Of a stretch of 64,000 nt of DNA, positions 55,603-64,000 are shown piece by piece; positions within the stretch are counted from its first letter, which is position 1, and the number at the start of each line of letters is the position of its first letter. The DNA lies in the NCBI GenBank assembly GCA_947503525.1, contig CANNEA010000006.1, forward strand, positions 186,001 to 250,000, given 5' to 3'. Both the position numbers and the translations under genes were made by a program. The stretch comes from an uncultured Carboxylicivirga sp. GTDB taxonomy: Bacteria; Bacteroidota; Bacteroidia; Bacteroidales; Marinilabiliaceae. The notes under the pieces are model-generated. The model searched no databases, was not told the origin of the DNA, and worked only from the letters and a program-made list of their open reading frames with translations.

Positions 55603-55685
55603 ATTAGTGCCTGAAATAAAATGCAAGCGTGAAACGTTTGCCAGCAGAAGAATACAACGCAGTAACAATTTGAAATTTAAGTCAT

Positions 55686-58109
55686 ATGTCTGAAAAAGCA
55701 GCTGAACTAAGCTTTGAAGATTTTAAGAAAGAAGTTAACAACGATTATAAAATAGCCTGTGTCAGTAGGAATATGAGTTTGTTAGCCCGAAAGGAAGTGC
55801 TTGGAGGAAAGGCCAAGTTTGGAATTTTTGGTGATGGCAAAGAGGTTCCGCAAATAGCAATGGCTAAGCAGTTTAAGAAAGGTGATTGGCGTTCGGGATA
55901 TTACCGTGATCAAACCTTTATTTTGGCTGCAGGCATGACAACTCCTAAGGAGTTTTTTGCCTTGCTATACGGTGAGACAAGAACTGAATTAAATCCTGAC
56001 AATGGGGGAAGATCATTCAATAATCATTTTGGAACCAGATTAATAGACAAGGACGGAAATTGGAAGGATTTGGCCCAAATGAAGTGTACCGCTTCCGATA
56101 TATCACCTACAGCCGGTCAAATGCCTCGTTTGGTTGGTTTAGCCATGGCATCGAAGCTGTATCGTAATAATCCGGGATTAAAAGATTTTACTCAATTCAG
56201 TACCAACGGAAATGAAGTTGCATTCGGAACCATTGGGGATGCTAGTACTTCAGAAGGTCATTTTTTCGAAACATTAAATGCGGCAGGAGTACTTCAAATT
56301 CCTATGGCAGTTTCGGTGTGGGATGATGGTTATGGTATCTCAGTTCCTAAGAAAATGCAGACCACCAAGGAAAGCATTAGTAAGGCTTTAAAAGGTTTTG
56401 AAAAAGGTCCAAAAGATACTACCGGAATGCTGATATACAATGCAAAGGGATGGGATTATGCCGGTCTCTGCCAAATGTATGAAGAAGGTGTGAAAAAGTG
56501 CCGTGAAGAACATGTTCCGGTTTTATTTCATGTTGAAGATTTAACTCAACCTGTTGGGCATTCTACCAGTGGTTCGCATGAAAGATATAAGTCGAAAGAA
56601 CGATTGGCATGGGAGAAGGAATATGACTGTTTGGTTCAGATGCGTAAATGGATGATTGAATCAAATCTTGCGGATGATAATGAATTAGATCAAATAGAAG
56701 CTGAAGCAACTGCTGAGGTAAAAGCCGCTCAAAAAGAAGCCAACAAAGAATTTGTTGATGCCATAAAAGAGGAGCGTCAGGAATTATTGGATATTATTTC
56801 ACGCAAGGACTGTGTTTGTAATGAAATAAAGCAAGCTAAGATTGATGAAGTCATTAAAGGATTAAAACTATCCATAGCTCCATCAAGGAAAGAAATATTG
56901 AGTGCTGCACGTAAGGTCTTGCGATACTACTGTTCAGCTTGTTCAAAGCCGAGCAGCATGAAGGTTCAATTAAAAGCTTGGGTAAAAAAATATTTTGAGC
57001 AAGGCTGGGAGGATTATAGTGCATGGCTCTATAGCGAAGATGAGCATTCAGCCTTACGTGTTCCGGTTGTGAACCCTGCTTTTGATGAGCATGTGGTAAA
57101 TGTGCCCGGTAGAGAGATTCTTCGTGATAATTTCGATTATATATTCGCAAACAATCCCAAAGTAGTGACCTTTGGTGAGGATACCGGATTTCTTGGTGGT
57201 GTTAACCAAAGCCTTGAAGGTATGCAGGCTAAGTATGGTGATTTGCGAATTAGAGATGCGGGGATTCGGGAAACAACCATAATGGGGAAGGGTATTGGTA
57301 TGGCGCTTAGAGGTCTGAGGCCAATCGCTGAAATACAATATTTCGATTATTTATTGTATGCATTACAAACCATGAGTGATGATTTGGCAACAACCAGATA
57401 CAGAACTAAAAATGGTCAGAAAGCACCTGTTATAGTGCGCACCCGTGGTCACCGATTGGAAGGAATATGGCATAGTGGATCGCCTTTGAGTATGGTGATT
57501 AATTCTATTCGGGGAGTGTACGTTTGTGTGCCTCGTGATATGACACGAGCTGCAGGCTTTTACAATACGCTTTTAGCAGGTGATGATCCAGCTTTGGTTA
57601 TTGAACCATTAAATGGATATCGTTTACGTGAACCTCAGCCTAATAATATTGGCGAGTTTAATATACCATTAGGTGTCCCTGAAGTAATGACAGAAGGCAA
57701 GGATGTAACATTAGTTACCTATGGCTCATGCGTTCGCATTGCTGAGGAAGCAGCAAAACAATTAAATGAAATTGGTGTTTCAGTTGAGCTTATTGATGTT
57801 CAGACACTATTACCATTTGACATTAATGGAATTATTGGTGAATCGGTGAAGAAAACAAGTAGGGTTGTTTTCTTTGATGAAGATGTTCCGGGTGGTGCAA
57901 CTGCTTATATGATGAATAAAGTGCTTGAAGAACAAAAGGCTTTTGTTTACTTAGATTCTGCTCCACGTACCGTTACTGCTAAAGATCATCGACCGGCATA
58001 TGGAACGGATGGCGATTACTTTAGCAATCCAAATGCAGAAGATGTATACGAAACCATTTATGATATGATGGCGGAATCAGACCCACTTCGATTCCCACCT
58101 ATTTATTAG
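55686..58109 (+). CDS. Branched-chain 2-oxoacid dehydrogenase E1, alpha-beta fusion
   Basis: This 807-residue thiamine-diphosphate enzyme decarboxylates 2-oxoacids and passes the acyl group to the E2 lipoyl domain. The alpha half (about 1-390) shows YYRDQTFILAAGM, HFGTRL and the TPP motif GDASTSEGHFFETLNAA (split), then WDDGYGISVP and HVPVLFHVEDLTQPVGHSTSGSHERYKS (split). A ~90-residue helical linker follows. The beta half (about 470-807) has NPKVVTFGEDTGFLGGVNQ, RIRDAGIRETTIMGKGIGMA (split), EIQYFDYLLYA and the C-terminal transketolase domain (TLVTYGSCVRIAEEAA). Fused E1 of this size is common in Bacteroidota and is usually annotated as 2-oxoisovalerate dehydrogenase. Substrate range (branched-chain oxoacids versus pyruvate) is inferred. 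E2 and E3 are not adjacent. Confidence 0.92.
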   Translation: MSEKAAELSFEDFKKEVNNDYKIACVSRNMSLLARKEVLGGKAKFGIFGDGKEVPQIAMAKQFKKGDWRSGYYRDQTFILAAGMTTPKEFFALLYGETRTELNPDNGGRSFNNHFGTRLIDKDGNWKDLAQMKCTASDISPTAGQMPRLVGLAMASKLYRNNPGLKDFTQFSTNGNEVAFGTIGDASTSEGHFFETLNAAGVLQIPMAVSVWDDGYGISVPKKMQTTKESISKALKGFEKGPKDTTGMLIYNAKGWDYAGLCQMYEEGVKKCREEHVPVLFHVEDLTQPVGHSTSGSHERYKSKERLAWEKEYDCLVQMRKWMIESNLADDNELDQIEAEATAEVKAAQKEANKEFVDAIKEERQELLDIISRKDCVCNEIKQAKIDEVIKGLKLSIAPSRKEILSAARKVLRYYCSACSKPSSMKVQLKAWVKKYFEQGWEDYSAWLYSEDEHSALRVPVVNPAFDEHVVNVPGREILRDNFDYIFANNPKVVTFGEDTGFLGGVNQSLEGMQAKYGDLRIRDAGIRETTIMGKGIGMALRGLRPIAEIQYFDYLLYALQTMSDDLATTRYRTKNGQKAPVIVRTRGHRLEGIWHSGSPLSMVINSIRGVYVCVPRDMTRAAGFYNTLLAGDDPALVIEPLNGYRLREPQPNNIGEFNIPLGVPEVMTEGKDVTLVTYGSCVRIAEEAAKQLNEIGVSVELIDVQTLLPFDINGIIGESVKKTSRVVFFDEDVPGGATAYMMNKVLEEQKAFVYLDSAPRTVTAKDHRPAYGTDGDYFSNPNAEDVYETIYDMMAESDPLRFPPIY

Positions 58110-58135
58110 ATGAGCGATTTACACAAAATAGATAC

Positions 58136-58171
58136 AGGCGTAAGGAAATAATCTTTACGCCTCTTTTTTTT
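58136..58171 (+). terminator. Rho-independent terminator after the E1 gene
   Basis: The 10-bp stem AGGCGTAAGG / CTTTACGCCT (one wobble) is followed by C and eight T. The T-run overlaps the stop codon of the convergent antiporter gene. Confidence 0.9.
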
Positions 58172-60089
58172 AGGCATGTTTTCCCAATAAGCGAATGCTG
58201 ACATACAGTAATCCAAAAGCAATTATGTAGGATATCCACACAGGAAAACCAAAAGCAACAGGAATGGTTCCACATATTAGCGCAATTGAAGCTACTGTTA
58301 TGGCATATGGCATTTGAGTTTTTACATGATGAATATGATCACATGAGCAGGCCAATGAACTTAAAATAGTTGTGTCGGATATTGGAGAGCAGTGATCGCC
58401 CAATACCGAACCCGCAAGTACTGATGAAACAACATTGTAAAAAAGAGGTAATATCTCTGATTGCTCCAGGCCGGCATCTAATCCTAATTTCCAAACCGCG
58501 GGAAGCATCAAAGGATATATAATGGCCATGGTTCCCCAACTCGATCCTGTGCTAAAGGCGATAAAAGCCGAAAATATAAAAGTCAAAGCCGGAATTAGAA
58601 GAGGACTGATGTTGATGCTGGTTAATAAATTGGTAATGAAGTCTGCTGTGTGAAGATGCTTTGTTAATAAAGCTAATGACCAAGCCAGAGAAAGAATTAA
58701 TAAAGCATGAAACATGGTTTTAAAACCATTTACAACTCCCTCTATACTTTCTTTAAGAGGTAATATTTTTTGAATTGAAGTTAAGAAGATGGCCATAAAT
58801 ACACCAGCCAGAGATGACCATACCAAGGCAACAAATACATCGGCATCACCAATGGTTTGTGATAATTTGGTCATGAAGCTTAATTGGGTGTTGTTCCAAA
58901 CGGATTGATCCCATCCTGTGTATACCAATCCGATAATAGTACCAAATACGACTACCAATACCGGAATCATGGCATTATACCAGCGCGCTTTTATACCTTC
59001 GGTAAGAGCTAATTCTTTAATTATTTGAGGCCCCTTTTTTTGATGCTTCCGTTGCAAGTCATATTCATTCCTAAGCGCTTGTTTCTCGGCTTTAAGCATT
59101 GGCCCAAAATCTCTTTTCTGCCAAATCAGAAATCCAACGAAGGCAAGAGTAAGAATAGGATAGAAGGAATATTGTAGGGAATTAAGAAATACAGAGTAAG
59201 CTGTGGTTTGTAAACCAATAGTTGTAATGCCTTCTTGAATGTAACTGAGTTCTGCTCCAATCCAGGTGGTTATAAAGGCAATTGCTGCAATTGGCGCGGA
59301 AGTCGAATCAACTATATATGCCAGCTTTTCTCTTGATATTTTTAAGCGATCAGTTACCGGGCGCATCGTGTTTCCAACCACCAAGGTATTGGCATAGTCA
59401 TCGAAGAATATAAGAAGGCCCATTATAAAGGTAATAAACTGTCCTGATCTTCTGTTTTTAGCATATTTCGAAAGAATATTAACTATGCCCATCATTCCTC
59501 CATTCATAGAAATAAGAGCAACCATTCCGCCAATAAGCATGCTAAAAATAATTATTGACATATGGCCGCTATCAAGTAATGCCTCCATTAAATAGGTATC
59601 TACTATGGCAAGGCCACCTTTTCCTATAGCAATAAAGAAACTGGCTCCGGCATATTTATAAATTGTTGCGGTACCAAATAATAATCCTATAAATAAGGAT
59701 GAAAACACTTCCTTTGTGATCAAAGCCATAATAATGGCGATTAACGGAGGTAGTATGGAAAGCCACAAAGGGATTGGGTCAATCGTTTTTGTAATAACCT
59801 GACTAGCACTGATCAACTGAATATCGGTTTTTTTGGCAAATATATGCTGCGCATAATACCCTTGATCGTCTTGTTTTAAATCTATGCGAACACCTTTTAT
59901 GAGTACAATGGGAATAAAAGCACTGTTTTCTGGATGGCCTTCAATACGAATTATCGTTTTCATTCCTTTCATTACAGCTGGAGGTAATTGTAAGGAAAGT
60001 GAATTTGATGCCTGAGTAAAATGTATAATGCTAAAGAAAAGGCATAAAGTTAGTAGCCTGTGATACTTTAAGATATTTAGAATTCGCAT
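58170..60089 (-). CDS. NhaC-family Na+/H+ antiporter with N-terminal periplasmic domain
   Basis: This 639-residue inner-membrane protein has a signal-like helix (about 9-27, RLLTLCLFFSIIHFTQAS), then an ~80-residue extracytoplasmic beta-rich segment. A ~530-residue transporter domain follows with about twelve helices starting at PIPLWLSILPPLIAIIMAL. Conserved-looking motifs are GGMMGIVNILSKYAKNRRSG, FDDYANTLVVGNTMRP (the charged DDYAN stretch), STSAPIAAIAFITTWIGAEL (split), FSTGSSWGTMAIIYPLMLP and GDHCSPISDTTILSS. These match the NhaC / 'Na+/H+ antiporter NhaC-like' family found in many Bacteroidota. Together with the Na+-NQR it suggests a sodium-based energy economy. Specificity for Na+/H+ rather than a dicarboxylate or lysine exchange is inferred. 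Confidence 0.86.
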   Translation of the reverse strand: MRILNILKYHRLLTLCLFFSIIHFTQASNSLSLQLPPAVMKGMKTIIRIEGHPENSAFIPIVLIKGVRIDLKQDDQGYYAQHIFAKKTDIQLISASQVITKTIDPIPLWLSILPPLIAIIMALITKEVFSSLFIGLLFGTATIYKYAGASFFIAIGKGGLAIVDTYLMEALLDSGHMSIIIFSMLIGGMVALISMNGGMMGIVNILSKYAKNRRSGQFITFIMGLLIFFDDYANTLVVGNTMRPVTDRLKISREKLAYIVDSTSAPIAAIAFITTWIGAELSYIQEGITTIGLQTTAYSVFLNSLQYSFYPILTLAFVGFLIWQKRDFGPMLKAEKQALRNEYDLQRKHQKKGPQIIKELALTEGIKARWYNAMIPVLVVVFGTIIGLVYTGWDQSVWNNTQLSFMTKLSQTIGDADVFVALVWSSLAGVFMAIFLTSIQKILPLKESIEGVVNGFKTMFHALLILSLAWSLALLTKHLHTADFITNLLTSINISPLLIPALTFIFSAFIAFSTGSSWGTMAIIYPLMLPAVWKLGLDAGLEQSEILPLFYNVVSSVLAGSVLGDHCSPISDTTILSSLACSCDHIHHVKTQMPYAITVASIALICGTIPVAFGFPVWISYIIAFGLLYVSIRLLGKHA

Positions 60090-60312
60090 GGTTATTAAGC
60101 CCTTTAAACTACACTAAATGCAAGAAACAGTCTATTTTTCGAACAATCAAATTAATTATACCTTAATTTTTTGATTAAACTATTGAATGGAAAAGGAATA
60201 ATTGTTAATTTAATGTTTGAATTCAATCGGGTGAACCTAATTTAATGTTGTAGTGTTCATCTTAATAGGGGATAGCGAGAAGTTTTTATTGAAATAAATT
60301 ACCAATAAAACA

Positions 60313-60318
60313 AGGAGG
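60313..60318 (+). promoter_or_regulatory. Strong Shine-Dalgarno sequence of yqgE
   Basis: AAGGAGGT lies 8-9 nt before the ATG at 60327. It is unusually complete for this phylum and decides the start over an out-of-frame ATG at 60323, which opens only a 7-codon frame. Confidence 0.7.
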
Positions 60319-60326
60319 TTTGATGA

Positions 60327-60920
60327 ATGAAAGATTTAGAATTTAATATTTTTGACACAAAGTTACCAAAGATTAATCCTGCAAAGGGACGCATTTTAAT
60401 TGCTGAGCCATTTTTGCAAGGACCATATTTTAATCGGTCTATAGTCTTCTTAACAGAACATGGTGATGATGGTGCTGTAGGTTTTGTTCTTAATAAATCA
60501 TCTGATTTATATCCGGATGAGGTGATTGAAGATCTGTTTAATTTTAAAGGTGAAATGTTTATTGGAGGGCCAGTTTCGTCTAATACTTTGCATTTTCTTC
60601 ATACTTTGGGAGATGCGGTTCCGGATTCTATTAAGGTTACTGATAATTTGTATTGGGGTGGTGATTTTGAAGTGATAAAAGAGATGATTAATTCTGGTAA
60701 AGCAGATTATGAATCAGTTAAGTTTTTCGCAGGGTATTCAGGATGGTCACCGGGTCAATTGGAGGAGGAAATTGAAAGTAATTCGTGGATAGTTGCTACA
60801 CTCGATGATAAAACCATAATGGAATGTGAGATTGACAACTTTTGGAAAGAGGCTATGGAAAGCCTTGGCGATATATGTAAAGTGTGGACTAACTTTCCTG
60901 AAAATCCATCAAGTAATTAG
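60327..60920 (+). CDS. yqgE: YqgE/AlgH family protein
   Basis: This 197-residue cytosolic protein has a conserved core: KGRILIAEPFLQGPYFNRSI (split; about 20-39), VFLTEHGDDGAVGFVLNKSS, IGGPVSSNTLHFLHTLG, VKFFAGYSGWSPGQLEEEI (split) and the C-terminal SNSWIVA region. AlgH is linked to alginate regulation in Pseudomonas, but its molecular role is not settled, so only the family is assigned. Its 3' end overlaps the convergent aminotransferase gene by 32 bp. Confidence 0.9.
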   Translation: MKDLEFNIFDTKLPKINPAKGRILIAEPFLQGPYFNRSIVFLTEHGDDGAVGFVLNKSSDLYPDEVIEDLFNFKGEMFIGGPVSSNTLHFLHTLGDAVPDSIKVTDNLYWGGDFEVIKEMINSGKADYESVKFFAGYSGWSPGQLEEEIESNSWIVATLDDKTIMECEIDNFWKEAMESLGDICKVWTNFPENPSSN

Positions 60921-61767
60921 CGGCGTAGTCATTCAAATGCCGATTTATCTGTTTCGATACCTTACAATAATATCTTTTAGATTGCAGGCCTACAACCCAT
61001 TGAATTCCTTGAATGGCATTGCTAAGAAATATCTCATCGGCTAATAGTAATTCATTGACTGTTGTGCCTTCTACTTCTTCAAATTTGTAAGCTTCTTTCT
61101 CAAAAAGAAACAATAGCTGTTTCCGCATTATCCCATCAACACAGCCCGATGTTCTTCTGGGTGTATAAATTACATTGTCTTTAACCCAATAGATGTTGGA
61201 TGCAAGTGCCTCAATTAGCTGATCATTTTGATTGTATATAAATACATCATCAAGATTGTTTTCTTTTTTATAATGACCAGCCATTACAAATAGTAATGAA
61301 TTGGCTGTTTTATAAGGATTGAACCTACTCTGTACTTTTTTGTCATTTTCATAAGTGCCCATTATCAAGCCTTTGCTATTGAGCGTATATTTCTGGGTTT
61401 CGAGGTGAGTAGCTTCAATGAGGTAATTTACTTTATCACTGGCAGGTGTATACAAACCCCCTTCTTCTCTGAATACTGTCAAACGAATACGAACATCACC
61501 AAATAGCCTGTTTTTTGTTATTAAGCTTGAGATTTGGCCGCGAAGAATATTAATTGGAGGTAAGGTGCGACTTTGCATCTTTAATAAAGTCATACCGCTT
61601 AAAAGTCGTTGATAATGGCTTTCAAAAAACATTGGCACTTGTTGAATGCATCTGATGGTTTCAAATAAGGCATCGCCGTAACGAAACGATCTGTTGCCAA
61701 CCATTAATACAGGATTAGCGGCATTGAATCGTTCTCCATTCAAACAAATGTATTGCTCCTTATTCAT
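60889..61767 (-). CDS. Aminotransferase class IV (aminodeoxychorismate lyase / branched-chain aminotransferase-like)
   Basis: This 292-residue PLP enzyme is of fold type IV. The N-terminal FRYGDALFETIR (about 28-39) and the PLP lysine K153 in NPYKTANSL are clear, as are LIEALASNIYWVKD (about 187-200) and RRTSGCVDGIMRKQLL, which bind the cofactor phosphate. The family includes 4-amino-4-deoxychorismate lyase (PabC, folate synthesis), branched-chain and D-amino-acid aminotransferases. The size and FETIR segment make PabC-like most likely, though not certain. It starts within the TAATG overlap with the upstream gmhB stop, so it is translationally coupled. Confidence 0.82.
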   Translation of the reverse strand: MNKEQYICLNGERFNAANPVLMVGNRSFRYGDALFETIRCIQQVPMFFESHYQRLLSGMTLLKMQSRTLPPINILRGQISSLITKNRLFGDVRIRLTVFREEGGLYTPASDKVNYLIEATHLETQKYTLNSKGLIMGTYENDKKVQSRFNPYKTANSLLFVMAGHYKKENNLDDVFIYNQNDQLIEALASNIYWVKDNVIYTPRRTSGCVDGIMRKQLLFLFEKEAYKFEEVEGTTVNELLLADEIFLSNAIQGIQWVVGLQSKRYYCKVSKQINRHLNDYAANYLMDFQES

Positions 61768-62258
61768 TAGCCAATAATAGATTTACATGCTGGTAAAATG
61801 GAGCTATTGGTTTCTATCTTAAAACATTGTTTTAAACCAGCACTTTGCCCAGCTTCAATATCGCGAGGTGAATCACCAATTAAATAGGATGTTTTAGGAT
61901 TAATATCATGTTCGTCAATGGCTTGTAAAATCATCCCTGGCTTTGGTTTGCGACAATCGCAATCTTCAACAGAATCATGGTGTGGACAATGATAAATATC
62001 CGTGATACGAATGTCATTATCAAACATTAGCTGCAAAAAATGACCATGAACCCTCTCCATATCATCCTCAGTATATTCCCCTTTAGCGATACCTCCCTGG
62101 TTGGTGATAATAATAAGTTTATAACCTGCGTCTTGCAATTGCTGCAGACCTTGGATGACATCCGTGTTAAGCTTAAAATCCCTCTTTTTATAGATGTAGT
62201 AATGACCTTCATCATTATTAATGACACCATCTCTATCGATAAATACCGCTTTATTCAT
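61767..62258 (-). CDS. gmhB: D-glycero-manno-heptose 1,7-bisphosphate 7-phosphatase-like HAD protein
   Basis: This 163-residue HAD-superfamily phosphatase has the nucleophile/acid pair D8 and D10 in FIDRDGVINND and motif II IITNQGG (about 50-56). The zinc loop C-P-H-H-D...C-D-C-R-K-P (about 92-106) is diagnostic of GmhB/HisB-N types, and IGDSPRDIEAG is motif IV. GmhB removes the 7-phosphate in ADP-heptose synthesis for LPS. The length is slightly short (E. coli about 190), and histidinol-phosphatase activity is an alternative. It shares a TAATG overlap with the downstream aminotransferase. Confidence 0.87.
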   Translation of the reverse strand: MNKAVFIDRDGVINNDEGHYYIYKKRDFKLNTDVIQGLQQLQDAGYKLIIITNQGGIAKGEYTEDDMERVHGHFLQLMFDNDIRITDIYHCPHHDSVEDCDCRKPKPGMILQAIDEHDINPKTSYLIGDSPRDIEAGQSAGLKQCFKIETNSSILPACKSIIG

Positions 62259-62267
62259 TTCGCAAAA

Positions 62268-62885
62268 TTAAAGAAAATTGAATACTTCTTCCACAAATTC
62301 CCTCAATAATGAAGGTTTAAACAGTACCGGAAAAACAAAACCATAAACAGCTCCCCAGAAGTGTGCATCGTGCCCAATGTTATCCACATTCCGTTTGGCC
62401 ATATAATAAGAATAGATAAGGTAAAGAACTCCAAATATTATATTATAGAATTCAAATGGGATTAAGATGATTCCCATGGTTCCAAAAGGGTTAAATAATA
62501 TATTAGCATATACAATTGCTGAAACAGCTCCTGAAGCGCCAATAGCATTATAGTTGTAATTGTCTTTTTCTTTTCCAAAAGAGTACAATGATGAGAACAG
62601 AATTGCAGAAAGAAAAAATACCAGAAAAAGCAAACCACTATTCCCCGGTAGATCTCTTTGGAAATAAGAGAGAACTGCTTGGCCAAATGAAAAAAGCACA
62701 AACATGTTAAAAATAAGATGCATCCAACTCCCATGAAAAAAACCATGGCTAATAAATCGTACGTATTCTTTTCTGTGTTTAATCTGCCAGGCATTAAACT
62801 GATACCTGTAAACTAATTCAGGCTGACTAAAGCCAGCAATACTAATAGCACTAATGGCAAGTATGATAATAATTGATATATCCAT
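62268..62885 (-). CDS. Rhomboid-family intramembrane serine protease
   Basis: This 205-residue membrane protein has about six helices. The rhomboid signature is present: MHLIFNMFVLFSFG (about 55-68, with the oxyanion-type H and N), the catalytic serine S118 in IGASGAVSA, and the catalytic histidine H175 in HFWGAVYGF. Rhomboids cleave substrate helices inside the membrane. The natural substrate is unknown. It lies 9 bp upstream of gmhB on the same strand and is probably co-transcribed. Confidence 0.92.
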   Translation of the reverse strand: MDISIIIILAISAISIAGFSQPELVYRYQFNAWQIKHRKEYVRFISHGFFHGSWMHLIFNMFVLFSFGQAVLSYFQRDLPGNSGLLFLVFFLSAILFSSLYSFGKEKDNYNYNAIGASGAVSAIVYANILFNPFGTMGIILIPFEFYNIIFGVLYLIYSYYMAKRNVDNIGHDAHFWGAVYGFVFPVLFKPSLLREFVEEVFNFL

Positions 62886-62971
62886 TCGGAATGGTTAATT
62901 TATAGTTGTGTGTGCTTGAAGTAATGGATTATTGATTACATAAATCATTAACGACTGATTACAATAATTAG

Positions 62972-63973
62972 TTAATGCATTATTTTGAAAATCATTTCTT
63001 TTAGTAGTTCACCGGGTTCGGTAGTTGAACTGTTGAATCCCTTCGATTTCATATCGTACTCGCGAAGAAGACTGATTATCTGAACAACTTTACGTGCCGG
63101 ATAGTTTTTGGCACCAGTCACATAGTCCTGTACAAAAAAAGGATTAATTCGAAGTGCAGAAGCCACACTATGTTTTGATTTATCCGGTAAATAATAATAG
63201 GATAGAAGTTTAACGAACGCACCAAACAATGTTATCGTCGTGACCTGAATTGGGTAGGCTTTAGGATTTTTACCAAATGCGAGTATAATTTTATTGGCCT
63301 TTGGAATGTCTCTTGAAAGAACTGCCTTTTGTAATTCAAAGTTATTGTAATCTTTACTTACGCCTATGTTTTTCTCAATATGGGCAGAGGTAATTTGTTT
63401 AACAGAACTACCAATGGCCAGCTCCAACTTATCTAGTTCATGTGTTATTTTAGATAAATCGTTCCCTAAAAATTCAGTTAAGAGAGCAGCAGACTTAGGA
63501 TCAATTGTTTTGCCTTTTGATTGTAAATATGAACTCACCCATTTGGGTATTTCATAGTCCCGAAGTGCTTTTGATTCAAATATTAGCCCGGCTTTGGCAA
63601 TGCTTTTATAAACCTTTTTACGTTTGTCGAGTGTTTTGTATCTGTAGTTGATAACCAAAACTGTAGACGTAAGCGGATTATCGGCATATATGCTTAAGGC
63701 ATCAAGGTTAGAAATGTTTTGAGCTTCCTTTACTATTATAACTTGATGTTGAGCCATCATGGGATAACGACGGGCTGCCATTACGATATCTTCAGCCTCA
63801 ACATCCTTGCCATAAAGGACAGTTTGATTAAAGCCTCGTTCTTCTTCGCTTAGTACATTATTGGCAATATAATCGGTTATTTGATCGATGTAATATCCTT
63901 CATCACCCATTAAAAAATAAATGGGCTTATAAACCTTCTGCTTTAAATCGTTTATGATTTGCTCAAAACTCAT
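62972..63973 (-). CDS. holA: DNA polymerase III subunit delta
   Basis: This 333-residue clamp-loader subunit opens the beta sliding clamp during replication. The N-terminal domain starts YKPIYFLMGDEGYYIDQI (about 16-33), and RYPMMAQHQVIIVKEAQN (about 68-85) holds the clamp-binding segment of delta. SAALLTEFLGNDLSKITHELDKLEL (split) and the C-terminal collar region with RINPFFVQDYVTGAKNYP are further family blocks. No full Walker A is expected in delta and none is seen. The gene is separated from the rhomboid gene by 86 bp. The 27 bp upstream to the window end show nothing more. Confidence 0.93.
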   Translation of the reverse strand: MSFEQIINDLKQKVYKPIYFLMGDEGYYIDQITDYIANNVLSEEERGFNQTVLYGKDVEAEDIVMAARRYPMMAQHQVIIVKEAQNISNLDALSIYADNPLTSTVLVINYRYKTLDKRKKVYKSIAKAGLIFESKALRDYEIPKWVSSYLQSKGKTIDPKSAALLTEFLGNDLSKITHELDKLELAIGSSVKQITSAHIEKNIGVSKDYNNFELQKAVLSRDIPKANKIILAFGKNPKAYPIQVTTITLFGAFVKLLSYYYLPDKSKHSVASALRINPFFVQDYVTGAKNYPARKVVQIISLLREYDMKSKGFNSSTTEPGELLKEMIFKIMH

Positions 63974-64000
63974 TCTAATCCGTCGTATTAATTGCCAAAT

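Overview
The window is a chromosomal segment of a Bacteroidota bacterium, most likely a marine Marinilabiliales/Bacteroidales-type organism. This is inferred from several traits: type IX secretion (T9SS) cargo and machinery, a SprB-like giant adhesin next to a PorP/SprF protein, a complete Na+-NQR operon, a fused branched-chain 2-oxoacid dehydrogenase E1, a DUF6261-type protein, TTG start codons, and promoter-like TAnnTTTG boxes in place of sigma70 elements. Base composition is AT-rich throughout. No rRNA, tRNA, CRISPR array, prophage or transposase gene was seen.

Region 1 (1-8516, minus strand) is a compact catabolic operon: a RhaT-family sugar/proton symporter, a solute-binding-protein homologue without a signal peptide, two CaiB/BaiF class III CoA-transferases, a second leaderless binding-protein homologue, and a Gfo/Idh/MocA oxidoreductase. 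After a repeat-rich gap come a zinc-type alcohol dehydrogenase lacking the structural zinc cysteines and the first 26 codons of a KduD-like SDR. The combination of cytosolic binding-protein folds with CoA-transferases, and no ABC permease, is the least explained gene set in the window.

Region 2 (8.7-13.5 kb) is mostly housekeeping: aroA-aroB (shikimate pathway), a small membrane protein, an outer-membrane barrel and dprA. Region 3 (13.6-38.2 kb) is dominated by one 7051-residue reading frame. It encodes a signal peptide, about 35 SprB-like repeats (including a 260-residue module triplicated in tandem), 19 copies of an ~81-residue repeat, two PKD domains and a type B T9SS sorting domain. It is followed 34 bp later by a PorP/SprF gene, then by an OmpH/Skp-like chaperone and a family 2 glycosyltransferase. 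Region 4 (38.5-40.9 kb, minus) holds a small membrane protein, a DivIC/FtsB-like protein and pruA.

Region 5 (41-46.4 kb) is an accessory islet of orphan genes separated by repeats. The repeats include six imperfect palindromes spaced 41-42 bp, three scattered copies of a hairpin-plus-AT element, and a 24-bp x3 / 10-bp x3 tandem tract. Region 6 (46.5-55.5 kb) holds the T9SS Plug protein, nqrABCDEF, the flavin transferase apbE (which flavinylates NqrB/NqrC) and a small single-span membrane protein that may be an Nqr accessory factor. Region 7 (55.7-64 kb) holds the fused E1 gene, an NhaC-type antiporter, yqgE, an aminotransferase class IV gene, gmhB, a rhomboid protease and holA.
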